Part shown: piece after piece, positions 53,382-61,506 of the stretch
Layout: each line of letters starts with the position of its first letter
Position numbering within the stretch: the first letter of the stretch is position 1
NCBI RefSeq assembly: GCF_029960785.1
Contig: NZ_JASBQE010000015.1
Span: forward strand, 62,001-126,000
Reading direction: 5' to 3'
Source: Polyangium sp. 15x6
GTDB taxonomy: Bacteria > Myxococcota_A > Polyangia > Polyangiales > Polyangiaceae
Length of the DNA stretch: 64,000 bases
Notes under the pieces: model-generated
The model's input: the letters and a program-made list of their open reading frames with translations, nothing else
What the model was told of the DNA's origin: nothing
The model's database searches: none
Program-made: the position numbers and the translations under genes

Positions 53382-54057
53382 CCGCGTCCGCGCCGCCCAC
53401 CAGCACCACGTCCGCCAGGCCGACGAACAGGCCCGTATCGACGACGCCCGGGATGCGCCGCACCTCGGCGTGCGTCCGCTCCGGGTCGTCGAGCGGCTCG
53501 AAACGCGTGTCGAGAATCCAGTTCATGTTGTCCGACACGAAGGGGAACCCGTCCGCCTTCTTGCGCACGACGGGCTCACCCCCGAGATCTTTCAGGTGCC
53601 GCGACGCCGTGGCCACCGCGAATGGCACCACCTCGATCGGGATCGCCGTCCTCGATCCGAGCTTGTTCACGAGCTTCTCCGGCGTCACCAGAATCACGAG
53701 CCGCTCGGCCTCGTACGCGACCACGCGCTCGCGCAGGAGCGCGCCGCCGAGGCCCTTCGTGAGCGCGAGCTCCGGCGTCACCTCGTCCGCGCCGTCGAAC
53801 GCCACGTCGATCCCGTGGATCTCGTCGAGCCCGACACACTCGATCTGCAGCCTCTTCGCGAGCTCCTCCGAGCGCTTCGAGGTCGGCACGCCCCGCACCC
53901 GGAGCCCTCGGCGCACCCGCTCGCTCAGGCGCTCGATGAACGCCTCCGCCGCGCGGCCCGTACCGAGGCCGAGCGTCATGCCATCCGCCACGTGCGTGAG
54001 CGCTGCCTGCGCCACCCGATCGAGCGCCGCCGGATCCGGCCCCTGAGACATCGTCAT
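53365..54057 (-). CDS. rpiA: ribose-5-phosphate isomerase A
   Basis: A 230-residue enzyme. Motifs: MTLGLGTGRAAEAFIERL, GVPTSKRSEELAKRL, DVAFDGADEVTPELALTKGLGGALLRERVVA, ILVTPEKLVNKLG, PIEVVPFA and NMNWILDTRFEPLDDPE. It interconverts ribose-5-phosphate and ribulose-5-phosphate in the pentose phosphate pathway. The ATG overlaps the PLD-like gene's stop (ATGA); a second in-frame ATG lies two codons downstream. It ends the run of genes from fur. Confidence 0.94.
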   Translation of the reverse strand: MTMSQGPDPAALDRVAQAALTHVADGMTLGLGTGRAAEAFIERLSERVRRGLRVRGVPTSKRSEELAKRLQIECVGLDEIHGIDVAFDGADEVTPELALTKGLGGALLRERVVAYEAERLVILVTPEKLVNKLGSRTAIPIEVVPFAVATASRHLKDLGGEPVVRKKADGFPFVSDNMNWILDTRFEPLDDPERTHAEVRRIPGVVDTGLFVGLADVVLVGGADAVTEMR

Positions 54058-54728
54058 GCCCCGCCCTTGCTCGATCGCGGCCGCCGCGGCAACCGCGAAC
54101 GACCTTTTTCCGCGGCCGTCTTCGCCGGCGACTTCGCGCTCGGCTTCACGCCGCCTCCCGCACCGTCGAGCGGCGCCGGGCAAACGTCGCGCACCCTGCA
54201 GCCTTTGCACTCTCTCCCGGACCAGATCCGATCGAACGCCTCCTGCATCTCGTCGAGCAGCACGTCGTCGTCCGTCAGGATCCCCGCCTCGAAATTGCGC
54301 CGCCCCTCGCCCTTCGCGCCGAGCCCCGCGCCCGTCAGGTTCGCCGATCCGAGGTACAGCGCCGCGCCGTCGACCGCGATCATCTTGAGGTGCACGCGCG
54401 GACAGCGGCGCATCGCGAGCCCACCCGCGGCGAGCTCCCCGTGCCGCGCGAGCTCCTCGCGAAACGCGCGTGACGGCACGCCCGCGTGAAGCAGCCTGAG
54501 CTCCACCCCGCTCTGCGCGAGGCCCTGCAAGACGGAAAGCAGCGACACGTATCGACCGCGCGCGCGCGCCCTCGATCCCACGGGCGCCTCCACGCGGAGC
54601 TCCTTCACGTTCGCCGTCGCGATCCACACGCTCACGCGCGCCGACGCGAGCACGCGCTGCACGAGCACGTCGTAATGCGCGCGGTCTCGGAGCAGGCGCA
54701 GCTCGACGCGCCGGCCGCCCAGGCTCAA
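54054..54728 (-). CDS. phospholipase D-like domain protein
   Basis: A 224-residue protein starting at a TTG that overlaps the thioesterase stop (TTGA). The PLD motif is HLKMIAVDGAALYLGSANLTGAGL (H-x-K-x4-D with the N of the SAN triad). One HKD motif is complete; only weak traces of a second exist, so this is probably a single-domain (Nuc-like dimerising) PLD. A Cys-rich tail (CKGCRVRDVC) and Lys/Ser-rich C-terminus follow. It may cleave phosphodiesters in nucleic acids or lipids. Substrate unknown. Confidence 0.8.
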   Translation of the reverse strand: MSLGGRRVELRLLRDRAHYDVLVQRVLASARVSVWIATANVKELRVEAPVGSRARARGRYVSLLSVLQGLAQSGVELRLLHAGVPSRAFREELARHGELAAGGLAMRRCPRVHLKMIAVDGAALYLGSANLTGAGLGAKGEGRRNFEAGILTDDDVLLDEMQEAFDRIWSGRECKGCRVRDVCPAPLDGAGGGVKPSAKSPAKTAAEKGRSRLPRRPRSSKGGA

Positions 54729-55150
54729 GGCGACGTGGCCTCGACCGAGAGATGCGCGGCGAGGATCGACCGCACGTCGTCCGGCATCGGGCACGACGCC
54801 ATCACGTCGAGGTTCGTCGTGACGATCGTGTGCTCCACCAACGCCACGAGCACGGCCCCCTCCTCGCGCAGCATCCGGTACCTGAGCGTCGCGCTCCGAT
54901 TCCCGAGGTGCGCCGTGCTCGTCTCGATCCGCAGCGCCTCGCCGTACCGCGCCGGCGCGCTGAACGACATGTTCACCTTCACCGCCGGCAAACCCACGCG
55001 CCGCTTCACGATGAGGTGCGGGTATCCCCCGTCGAGCCCCGCGAAGAAGTGCTCCATCGCCTCGTGCGCGAAGCCGAGGTAGTGCCCGAAGAAGACGATG
55101 CCCGCGGCGTCGACCTCCTCGAACTTGATCGGCCGCACGAAGGCGATCAT
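54725..55150 (-). CDS. 4HBT-type acyl-CoA thioesterase
   Basis: A 141-residue hot-dog-fold protein. The N-terminus FVRPIKFEEVDAAGIVFFGHYLGFAHEAMEHFFAGL is the 4-hydroxybenzoyl-CoA thioesterase signature (D-x-A-G-I-V-x-F-x-x-Y), with the catalytic Asp. It would hydrolyse an acyl-CoA; substrate unknown. It follows DUF3501 by 4 bases and overlaps the PLD gene. Confidence 0.88.
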   Translation of the reverse strand: MIAFVRPIKFEEVDAAGIVFFGHYLGFAHEAMEHFFAGLDGGYPHLIVKRRVGLPAVKVNMSFSAPARYGEALRIETSTAHLGNRSATLRYRMLREEGAVLVALVEHTIVTTNLDVMASCPMPDDVRSILAAHLSVEATSP

Positions 55151-55154
55151 GGCT

Positions 55155-55730
55155 TCAAGCGAGATCCTCGGCGAGCTTCGTGATCGACGCGGGCCCGAAC
55201 TCGGCCCGCGCCACGTACCGCGGGTGATCCACGCACACCGCGACCTTCGCCGTCTTCGCGCGGATCGCCGCGACCGCCTCCTCGGAGAGCTTCACCTTGA
55301 AGTAGTGCACCGCCGTCGTCCGGTCCGGCATCACGCCCTTCGGATCACTCTTCGCGGGCGCGCGCACCCCGTCGACTTCCACGCTCACGCAGCCTTCGAG
55401 GCCCTGGAGCTCGATCAGCATGCGGTCGCGGACCACGGCGTCCGGGATCTCCACGAACAAGGTCAGGCTGAGCTCGCCCGGGCCCGGGATCAGATCGTTG
55501 TACGTCTCGATCTCGTGCGCGATCGCGCTCTCGCTCGTGATGCGCTCGGTGCGCAGCATCTCCTGGATCTGCAGGAGCACCGAGTCTCGGTTCTCGAACA
55601 CCCCCGACATCTGCTCGCCGAGCTTCACCCGGCGCGGCCGTTTCTCCTCGATGACACGCGCCCGGAACCTCGCCCGGATCTGCTCGTAGTCGCCGAGGGG
55701 CAGGATCTCGCTCCGATCGATCGGTCGCAT
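55155..55730 (-). CDS. DUF3501-family protein
   Basis: A 191-residue protein. The sequence MRPIDRSEILPLGDYEQIRARFRARVIEEKRPRRVKLGEQMSGVFENRDSVLLQIQEMLRTERI matches the DUF3501 family, which is found with rubrerythrin and CCG-type Fe-S oxidoreductase genes. The remaining part has PGELSLTLFVEIPD and DHPRYVARAEFGP segments. Function undetermined. It is 20 bases downstream of the Fe-S oxidoreductase gene. Confidence 0.88.
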   Translation of the reverse strand: MRPIDRSEILPLGDYEQIRARFRARVIEEKRPRRVKLGEQMSGVFENRDSVLLQIQEMLRTERITSESAIAHEIETYNDLIPGPGELSLTLFVEIPDAVVRDRMLIELQGLEGCVSVEVDGVRAPAKSDPKGVMPDRTTAVHYFKVKLSEEAVAAIRAKTAKVAVCVDHPRYVARAEFGPASITKLAEDLA

Positions 55731-55750
55731 CGCTCTCTTCTCCTCCAGGA

Positions 55751-57130
55751 TCAGGCTCGTTCGGCCTTCGTCGTGGGTTCGGCGCCCTCGGCCGACAAGA
55801 GCCCGTAGGCGCGCGCGAGCGCCTCGATCGGGTGGAGAACGTGCTTGCCCGTCTCCTTCACCACGCGCAGCCCCGCCAGCGTGCAGTCACTCACGACCAT
55901 GTCCGGCTCCATGTCCGACACGCCGCGCACGAGCTTCTGCGCGTAGCGGCGCCCCGTCTCGTAGTTCGCCGCCTTCATGCCCCACGTCCCGTCGACGGCC
56001 GAGCACTGCTCGATCACGCGCACGTCCGTGTCGGGCACGACGCCGAGCACGCGCGCGCCGGGAAAACCGACCTTCTGCGCGCGCAGGTGGCAGGCCGCGT
56101 GATAGGCGACCTTGCCGAGCTTCTCCGGGAACTCGCGCACGAGCTTCTTCTCGCGGCCGAGCTTCACCAGAAACTCCATGAGGTCGATCGTCGCCGCCGC
56201 GACCTCCTTCGCCTCGGGCGTCGGCAAGTACTCCGCCCACTCCTTCTTCATCGTGTAGCCGCACGTCGGCCCCGGCACGACGATCGATCGGCCCGCGCGC
56301 ACGTGCGGCAGGAGCAGCTCCACGTTGTGCCGGATCTTCTCGGTCGCGGCCTTCACGTCGCCGCCATCGAGGTTCGGCATCCCGCAGCACGTTAGCATCG
56401 CGCCGCGATCTTCCCCCGCGCCGGGGTAGCGCACGCGCACGCCGTTGTGCTCGAGCACGCGCACCGTCGCGTGCGCCACGTTCGGCACGTTGTACTCGCC
56501 GTAGCAGGTCGCGAAGAGCACGACCTCGCCGTTCTTCCCCGCGCTCTCGGCCGGCTCGTGATCCGCGAACCACTCGCCGAACGTCACCTTTGCCATCGGC
56601 GGCAGCGGGAACTCCGCCGAGATGCCCGTCACCTTCTCCTGCACCTTCCGCACGAGGCTCGACGCGAGGACGAAGTTCGAGATCGGCGCCATCACGCCCC
56701 CGCCCACGGCGCCGATCGCCTGCGGCTCGCCGAGGATCTTGTCGACGAACGTGATGCCGTCGCGCGCGGCGCGGTTCGCTCGCTCGCGGGCCATGAGCCG
56801 CGGGAAGTCGAGCATCTCCGACGAGCTCTCGTCGGGCGTGTACGGGCACTTGATATAACAGAGCTTGCACTGCCAGCAGGCGTCGCTGACGGCCTTGATG
56901 TCCGCGTCGTCGATGAGCTCCGCGCCCTCGGCGCGGCCCGACTCGATCGCCTTGTCGACCCGGTTGAACAGCTCCGGGAACGAGCCGCAGTAGCCCACGC
57001 ACATGCGGCACTCGTGGCAGATCTGGAACGCGCGGCGGAGCTCCTCCTCGAGATCGCGCGCGTCGTAGTAGCGCGGATCGTGCGGGCTCGTCGCCGGCGG
57101 GGCCTTGGGCTTGCGGGGGATGACGCTCAC
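55751..57130 (-). CDS. CCG-type heterodisulfide-reductase-like Fe-S oxidoreductase
   Basis: A 459-residue protein. Residues ~38-105 hold two [4Fe-4S] motifs ([24 protein letters not shown]). The C-terminal half has CCG-type segments ([40 protein letters not shown] and CSAVDGTWG), as in GlcF and HdrB/D. It would move electrons to or from a thiol or flavin partner; the partner is likely to be rubrerythrin. It is 115 bases downstream of rubrerythrin. Confidence 0.9.
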   Translation of the reverse strand: MSVIPRKPKAPPATSPHDPRYYDARDLEEELRRAFQICHECRMCVGYCGSFPELFNRVDKAIESGRAEGAELIDDADIKAVSDACWQCKLCYIKCPYTPDESSSEMLDFPRLMARERANRAARDGITFVDKILGEPQAIGAVGGGVMAPISNFVLASSLVRKVQEKVTGISAEFPLPPMAKVTFGEWFADHEPAESAGKNGEVVLFATCYGEYNVPNVAHATVRVLEHNGVRVRYPGAGEDRGAMLTCCGMPNLDGGDVKAATEKIRHNVELLLPHVRAGRSIVVPGPTCGYTMKKEWAEYLPTPEAKEVAAATIDLMEFLVKLGREKKLVREFPEKLGKVAYHAACHLRAQKVGFPGARVLGVVPDTDVRVIEQCSAVDGTWGMKAANYETGRRYAQKLVRGVSDMEPDMVVSDCTLAGLRVVKETGKHVLHPIEALARAYGLLSAEGAEPTTKAERA

Positions 57131-57245
57131 GGCTTGCTCTCGTCTCCGGTTCGTCCGGGCAAAGGGGAGGACGCGCCTTGGGACGCGGCAGGCGCGCGGG
57201 AGAGCAGCGGCTGCCGCTCACCCGCGCGCCGCGCGGCGCGCTCGA

Positions 57246-57668
57246 TCAGAAGTCGAGCGAATCGAGGGCCTTCGCGAAGCGGCCCGCGTGCGACTTCTCG
57301 GCCTTCGCGAGCGTCTCGAACCACTCGGCGATGTCGTCGAAGCCCTCCTCGCGGGCCGTGCGCGCCATGCCGGGGTACATCGTCTCGTACTCGTGCGTCT
57401 CGCCGGCGACGGAGGCCTTGAGGTTCTTCTCCGTGTTGCCGATCGGCAGGCCCGTGGCGGGATCGCCGACCTGCTTCAGGTAGTCGAGGTGGCCGTGCGC
57501 GTGGCCCGTCTCGCCGTCGGCCGTGTCCTTGAAGAGGCCCGCGATCTCGGGGCGCCCCTCCACGTCCGCGACCTTGGCGAAGTAGAGATAGCGGCGGTTC
57601 GCCTGCGACTCGCCGGCAAACGCGTCCTTCAGGTTCTGGTGGGTCTTGGTTCCTGCGAGGTTCGCCAT
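57246..57668 (-). CDS. rubrerythrin (no rubredoxin domain)
   Basis: A 140-residue diiron protein. The ferritin-like motifs are [22 protein letters not shown] (E-x2 helix), [37 protein letters not shown] and [16 protein letters not shown]. All the diiron ligands expected from a rubrerythrin are seen. There is no C-terminal rubredoxin (CxxC) domain, so electrons must come from a separate carrier. It reduces hydrogen peroxide. It is 56 bases downstream of the fur gene. Confidence 0.93.
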   Translation of the reverse strand: MANLAGTKTHQNLKDAFAGESQANRRYLYFAKVADVEGRPEIAGLFKDTADGETGHAHGHLDYLKQVGDPATGLPIGNTEKNLKASVAGETHEYETMYPGMARTAREEGFDDIAEWFETLAKAEKSHAGRFAKALDSLDF

Positions 57669-57724
57669 GGGTGATCTCGTCTCCTTCGTACTTCGGAACG
57701 ATGGGGAGGAACTGCGAGGTGAAA

Positions 57725-58225
57725 CTAGCGTGGTTTGCCCGCGCGCGTACGGAAAGCCGTGGGCACGTCTGCGGCGCAGGCCTCGCACAGCCCGCGGTAG
57801 ATGCGCTCCACGGCGCGCAGGGAGAACCCCGGCGCGGCCGCGTTCACGCAGGGCGCGAACTCCGTGATCGGCTCGCCGTTCGCGCACGAGGGCACGTCGC
57901 GCACGAGCCCGCAGCGATCACACACCGCGTGGTTGTGCGGCGTCATGTTCGCGTCGAAGCGCGCCGCGCCCGGTGACAGGCTCAAGGACACGCAGAGCCC
58001 TGCCGCGGCGAGCGCGTCGAGCGTGTTGTACACGGTCGCGAAGCTCATCGTCGGCATCCCGGGGCGGAGCCGTTCGAAGAGCTCCTGGGCCGTCGGGTGC
58101 GTCGGGTCGCCCGCGAGCTCGCGCGCGATGGCAAGCCGTTGCGGCGTCAGCTTGAGGCCGGAGGCCCGGACGCGCGCCAGCATCTCGGCGTAACGTGCTT
58201 CGGCCTCGGGGCACGCGTTCGGCAC
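57725..58225 (-). CDS. Fur-family (PerR-like) metal-dependent regulator
   Basis: A 166-residue protein from a GTG at 58225; a later ATG (58183) is possible but would cut the first helix. Motifs: LTPQRLAIARELAGDPTHPTAQELFERLRPGMPTMSFATVYNTLDALAAAGL (winged helix), HNHAVCDRCGLVRDV (metal site and CxxC) and CEAC near the C-terminus for the structural zinc. It heads the rubrerythrin operon and has a Fur-type operator at 58238-58254. By analogy with PerR it may sense peroxide. Confidence 0.9.
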   Translation of the reverse strand: MPNACPEAEARYAEMLARVRASGLKLTPQRLAIARELAGDPTHPTAQELFERLRPGMPTMSFATVYNTLDALAAAGLCVSLSLSPGAARFDANMTPHNHAVCDRCGLVRDVPSCANGEPITEFAPCVNAAAPGFSLRAVERIYRGLCEACAADVPTAFRTRAGKPR

Positions 58226-58237
58226 GTCCGGTGGATA

Positions 58238-58254
58238 CTTAGAAAATTTCTCAG
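58238..58254. promoter_or_regulatory. Fur/PerR-type operator
   Basis: The 17-base sequence CTTAGAAAATTTCTCAG is an inverted repeat with seven of eight positions paired per arm about a central A, and contains a 7-1-7 core (TTAGAAA-A-TTTCTCA). It lies 13 bases upstream of the fur GTG in a locally AT-rich patch and is the likely autoregulatory site for the fur-rubrerythrin run. Confidence 0.65.
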
Positions 58255-58405
58255 CTGCAAGAACTCCTGAGTTGAGGAAAATCCCTACACTTCTCTGCGT
58301 CAGCGGCCCCCCTAGGAGCGACAGGGGGACGCGAAAAACCGTGGAGAAGCTCACGTTTTTACCTGGCCCACGATCCACCGGTCTCTCGAACACGCGTGGA
58401 CGGCC

Positions 58406-58434
58406 TTGCCAGACAAAAAACCGACTGACATACT
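58406..58434 (+). promoter_or_regulatory. rpsU promoter, sigma-70 type
   Basis: TTGCCA at 58406-58411, a 17-base spacer and CATACT at 58429-58434. Four or five of the six bases of each element fit the consensus. Transcription would start near 58441, leaving a 130-base leader before rpsU that contains the palindrome. Confidence 0.5.
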
Positions 58435-58454
58435 GTCGCCCCCTCGCGAACCGG

Positions 58455-58474
58455 GTTCACGTATACGTGTACCT
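58455..58474. promoter_or_regulatory. 20-bp palindrome in the rpsU leader
   Basis: Arms GGTTCACGTA and TACGTGTACC match at nine of ten positions around a perfect 12-bp core CACGTATACGTG. It would lie about +15 to +34 in the rpsU transcript, suited to a repressor site or an RNA hairpin. The bound factor is unknown. Confidence 0.6.
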
Positions 58475-58571
58475 GCGCGCTGCGGGGAAACCGGAAAACG
58501 AGGACGACAACGCCCCGCGCGGCCCGGGGGAACAGGGCCCGCACGATGGAAACGAGAGGACGCGTTCAGAG

Positions 58572-58796
58572 ATGCCTACCGACGCCATTCAGTGCAAACC
58601 GCTCGAGGTCGCCGTGGGCGACAAGGGAATCGAGCGCGCGATCAAGCACCTCAAGCGGAAGATGGCCGCGGAGGGCATCCTTCGTGAGCTCAAGAGGCGC
58701 CGGCACTACATGAAGCCCTCGGTCAAGCGCCGCAAGAAGGCGTCCGAGGCTGCCCGCCGCCGCCGCAAGCGGTCCAAGATGGACGTGATGCAATAG
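58572..58796 (+). CDS. rpsU: 30S ribosomal protein S21
   Basis: A 74-residue protein. It starts at the ATG with GAGAGG-type sequence upstream. Key segment: VAVGDKGIERAIKHLKRKMAAEGILRELKRRRHYMKPSVKRRKKASEAARRRRKR, the S21 helix and basic tail. It binds the 16S rRNA 3' end in the 30S subunit and helps mRNA recruitment. A longer in-frame reading to 58272 is not real. The gene is divergent from fur. Confidence 0.95.
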   Translation: MPTDAIQCKPLEVAVGDKGIERAIKHLKRKMAAEGILRELKRRRHYMKPSVKRRKKASEAARRRRKRSKMDVMQ

Positions 58797-58912
58797 CCCG
58801 GCGGCGCGTCCGCGCGCCTCCTGGTAACCCGGTGCGCCTCCGCGCGCCTCGGGCCATCGACGATGACGCCGGCCGCTCTGCGAAGTCCGGCGTTTCGTCG
58901 TTTTGTTCGACC

Positions 58913-59980
58913 TTGAAGCTGCTCGTCGTCACCACCTCCTATCCCAAAAGCGACGCCGATCCCTCGGGGCACTTCGTCCGCGCCGAGGCACGCGCGCTCG
59001 CGCGGCAAGGCCACGAGGTGCACGTCGTCGCGCCCGGAGGATCGCCGTTCGACGAACCCGCGCGCGATCCCGCGGCGCCCTCGCTCCACGTGCATCCGGC
59101 GGGCGGAGGCGCGCTCTTCGGATGGCCGGGCGCGATCGATCGCGCCCGCCGCGCGCCCGCGCGCCTGCTTCATGCGCTCCCCTTCGCCGTCGCCGCGCGC
59201 GCGCGTGCCTCCGCGATCGGTCACGTCGATCGCGCCATCGCGCACTGGATCGTCCCCTCGGCCGTTCCCCTCCTCCTCGGTTTTCCCGCGCCGCTCGAGG
59301 TCGTCGGCCACGGCGCCGACGTGCGCCTCCTCTGCGCGATGCCCGCCGCCGCGCGCATCCTCGTCATGCGATCGCTTCTCGATCGCGACGCCTCCTTCCG
59401 CTTCGCCGCGGCGTCCTCTCTCGACGCCCTCTCTCGCGCCTTGCCCGCGCCGCTCGCTGCGCGCCTCGAACGCGCCTCTCGCGTCGAGCCCGTCCTCCTC
59501 GATCTTCCCGACGTCACGACGCGCGCCCGCATGCTCCGCGCCTCGCTCGTGAAGGACCCATCCGCGGACAAACTCGTCGTCGCCGCGGGCCGCCTCGTCC
59601 CTTCGAAGCGCGTCGACCTCGCGATCGAAGCCGCGGCCTCGGCGTCGATGTCGATCGTCGTCGTGGGAGATGGCCCTCTGCGCGCCGAGCTCGAAGCTCT
59701 CGCGCGTGCTCGTCGCGCCGATGCGCGGTTCGTCGGCCTCGTGCCGCGGGACGAAGCCCTCGCGTGGATCGCCGCGGCCGACGTCCTCCTGCATGCCTCC
59801 GCGGCAGAGGCTGCGCCCACCGTCGTACGCGAGGCGCGCGCGCTCGGCGTGCCCGTCGTCGCGTGCGCCGCCGGGGACGTCGCCGCGTGGGCTCGCCATG
59901 ACCCTGGCCTCGTCGTCGTCGCGCCCGACATCCGGGCCCTTTCGGCCGCGCTCCGGGCCGCCGCGGCTGCGCGTTCGTAG
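58913..59980 (+). CDS. GT4-family glycosyltransferase
   Basis: A 355-residue protein. A TTG at 58913 begins KLLVVTTSYPKSDADPSGHFVRAEARALARQGHEVHVVAP, the classic GT4 N-terminus. The C-terminal half has LVVAAGRLVPSKRVDLAIEAAA and VVVGDGPLRAELEALARARR, DEALAWIAAADVLLHASAAEAAPTVVREARALGVPVVACAAG, with the donor-site E-x7-E motif. It transfers sugars to an unknown acceptor, probably in envelope or polysaccharide synthesis. A longer in-frame ORF starting at 58832 is less likely. Confidence 0.88.
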   Translation: MKLLVVTTSYPKSDADPSGHFVRAEARALARQGHEVHVVAPGGSPFDEPARDPAAPSLHVHPAGGGALFGWPGAIDRARRAPARLLHALPFAVAARARASAIGHVDRAIAHWIVPSAVPLLLGFPAPLEVVGHGADVRLLCAMPAAARILVMRSLLDRDASFRFAAASSLDALSRALPAPLAARLERASRVEPVLLDLPDVTTRARMLRASLVKDPSADKLVVAAGRLVPSKRVDLAIEAAASASMSIVVVGDGPLRAELEALARARRADARFVGLVPRDEALAWIAAADVLLHASAAEAAPTVVREARALGVPVVACAAGDVAAWARHDPGLVVVAPDIRALSAALRAAAAARS

Positions 59981-60097
59981 GGTGCCATCCCGAGTTCGGA
60001 ACGGACGTACAAAGCGACGAACGTGGCTCTTGCAATCCTCGACAGTTCGACTAGGGTGCCGCCTCGCGCTGCGGGGCAAACACCACGCAGAGCGGCT

Positions 60098-60172
60098 CGG
60101 GGCGTAGCGCAGCCTGGTTAGCGCACTTGACTGGGGGTCAAGGGGTCGGTGGTTCAAATCCACTCGCCCCGA
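60098..60172 (+). tRNA. tRNA-Pro (anticodon GGG)
   Basis: 75 bases fold as a cloverleaf: acceptor CGGGGCG/CGCCCCG, D arm GCGC...GCGC, anticodon stem CTTGA/TCAAG with loop CTGGGGG (anticodon GGG, reading CCC and CCU), T arm GGTGG-TTCAAAT-CCACT and discriminator A. CCA is not encoded. Confidence 0.95.
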
Positions 60173-60173
60173 C

Positions 60174-60216
60174 AAGGTCCGGAGGATGAAAGTCCTCCGG
60201 ACCTTTCGGTTTTTTG
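60174..60216 (+). terminator. strong intrinsic terminator after tRNA-Pro
   Basis: A 13-bp perfect stem AAGGTCCGGAGGA/TCCTCCGGACCTT with a 6-base loop (60187-60192), followed by six T. It ends the tRNA transcript immediately after the 3' end. Confidence 0.92.
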
Positions 60217-60302
60217 TGCTTCGGCGTCGAACGAGACGCGGACGAAGGCCGTTCGCGCCTCGGCGCGTCGTGCCTTCAGGGTCCGTTTGTCGAGGGGATG
60301 GG

Positions 60303-60331
60303 AAAAACCGCGCGGCCGCTCGTGCCGCGCG
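60303..60331 (-). terminator. intrinsic terminator of the lipoprotein gene at 60335-60817
   Basis: On the minus strand, CGCGCGGC pairs with GCCGCGCG around a 7-base loop and is followed by G and five T. It lies just after the stop of the lipoprotein and faces the tRNA terminator. Confidence 0.8.
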
Positions 60332-60334
60332 CGC

Positions 60335-60817
60335 TCACTTGAAGCCGATGCGGAAGTTGACCGGGCCGCAGTCGGGCGCGTCCTCCATCGACAGCGTCGC
60401 CTCGTGCCGGCCGGGGTCGCCCGTCAGCGTCAGGCTGCCGCCCGTGCTGCGGTCGCCCTTGTCGCCGATGCCGATCGGCAGGTCGAGGGCCGCGCCCGCG
60501 CCGGCCCAGGTCAGGCGCAGCGTCGCCGTCGTCTGCTGATCGACGGGGCTCAGGTTCTCGCCCTTGAACTCGACGACCAGACGCTCGGCGTTGGCGATAT
60601 CCGAACGGAACGTCGCCTTGGCGCCGCAGTCCATGCGGAAGCGGTGCGTCTCTCCGCGCTTGATCGATAGCGCCGCCGAGGGCGGAGGCTGGAACGCGTC
60701 ACCCTTCTTCGGCGGCGGGATCTTCACGACGATGCAGCCCGTGGACGCCGCGGCGAGGACACCGAGCGTCGCGATACGCGCGGCCCCGGAAAGAATCGCG
60801 GAAACCTTCTTCGACAT
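60335..60817 (-). CDS. small lipoprotein with beta-sandwich region
   Basis: A 160-residue protein. ATG at 60817 follows GGAGGCGCTTGTC. The signal peptide ends in ASTGC (lipobox). A Pro/Lys linker precedes a C-terminal domain of alternating strands (THRFRMDCGAKATFRSDIANAERLVVEFKGENL, TATLRLTWAGAGAALDLPI, SLTLTGDPGRHEATLSMED) with two Cys (in MDCG and PDCG) that may pair. Function unknown. It ends in its own terminator. Confidence 0.8.
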   Translation of the reverse strand: MSKKVSAILSGAARIATLGVLAAASTGCIVVKIPPPKKGDAFQPPPSAALSIKRGETHRFRMDCGAKATFRSDIANAERLVVEFKGENLSPVDQQTTATLRLTWAGAGAALDLPIGIGDKGDRSTGGSLTLTGDPGRHEATLSMEDAPDCGPVNFRIGFK

Positions 60818-60972
60818 GACAAGCGCCTCCATGGAGCCCGCCGGCCCCCTCCGCGCCCGTGCGGGTACGGATCGGCGGCTACCATTTCGCGTATAAACGA
60901 CGTCGCACGGAAGATCCACACTTTCACGCGGTCCGTGGCGCGCCTCGCGCTTCGTAGTATCGTGCGCGTCCC

Positions 60973-61461
60973 ATGGCCGAATCCACCCCCGATCTCCGCG
61001 ACCTGCCCAAGGACCGCGCTTACGACGAATTGGACCGCACGCTCGAAGCCGTCCTCGCCGGCATCGAAGATCCCATCGCGGCCATGGCCACGATGAGCGC
61101 GCTCCTGCATCACGGCTTCGGCCATCTCTGGACCGGCTTCTACCGCGTCGTCGCCCCCGACCTCCTCCGCGTCGGTCCTTATCAAGGCACGCTCGGCTGC
61201 CTCGAAATCCCCTTCGGCAAGGGCGTCTGCGGCGCCGCGGCAAAGGAGCGTCGAACGGTCGTCGTCCCCGATGTCCACGCCTTCCCCGGCCACATCACCT
61301 GCGACGCCCGCTCCCGCTCCGAAATCGTCGTCCCCGTCCTCGATGCCTCGGGCGCGCTCCTCGCCGTGCTCGACATCGACTCCGACCGCCCCGCCGCCTT
61401 CGACGACGAGGACCGGCGCCGCCTCGAAGCGATCGTCGGCTGGTTCGCCCGCACGCCCTGA
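60973..61461 (+). CDS. msrC: free methionine-(R)-sulfoxide reductase (GAF-type)
   Basis: A 162-residue GAF-fold enzyme. The three Cys used for catalysis in the fRMsr family are present at residues 76, 86 and 110 (GTLGCLEIPFGKGVCGAA and HITCDARSRSEIVVPV). These spacings, 10 and 24 residues, are the same as in E. coli YebR/MsrC. It reduces free methionine-R-sulfoxide, an oxidative-stress function. Cytoplasmic. Confidence 0.93.
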   Translation: MAESTPDLRDLPKDRAYDELDRTLEAVLAGIEDPIAAMATMSALLHHGFGHLWTGFYRVVAPDLLRVGPYQGTLGCLEIPFGKGVCGAAAKERRTVVVPDVHAFPGHITCDARSRSEIVVPVLDASGALLAVLDIDSDRPAAFDDEDRRRLEAIVGWFARTP

Positions 61462-61506
61462 AGGCGCATCTTCCCTCTTCGCAGCCCTTCCCTTACACTC
61501 GGCCGC

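Larger units (their letters stand above)
58226..58571. other. 346-base divergent region between fur and rpsU
   Basis: It holds the Fur-type operator (58238-58254), the rpsU promoter (58406-58434) and the leader palindrome (58455-58474), listed separately. No plausible ORF lies in it; the in-frame extension upstream of rpsU is not conserved-looking. A stretch of short A-runs occurs at 58414-58420. Confidence 0.6.

Noticed and set aside
58272-58571. A longer rpsU reading frame beginning 300 bases upstream
   Set aside because: S21 is normally ~70 residues; the extension is not conserved-looking and includes the predicted promoter.
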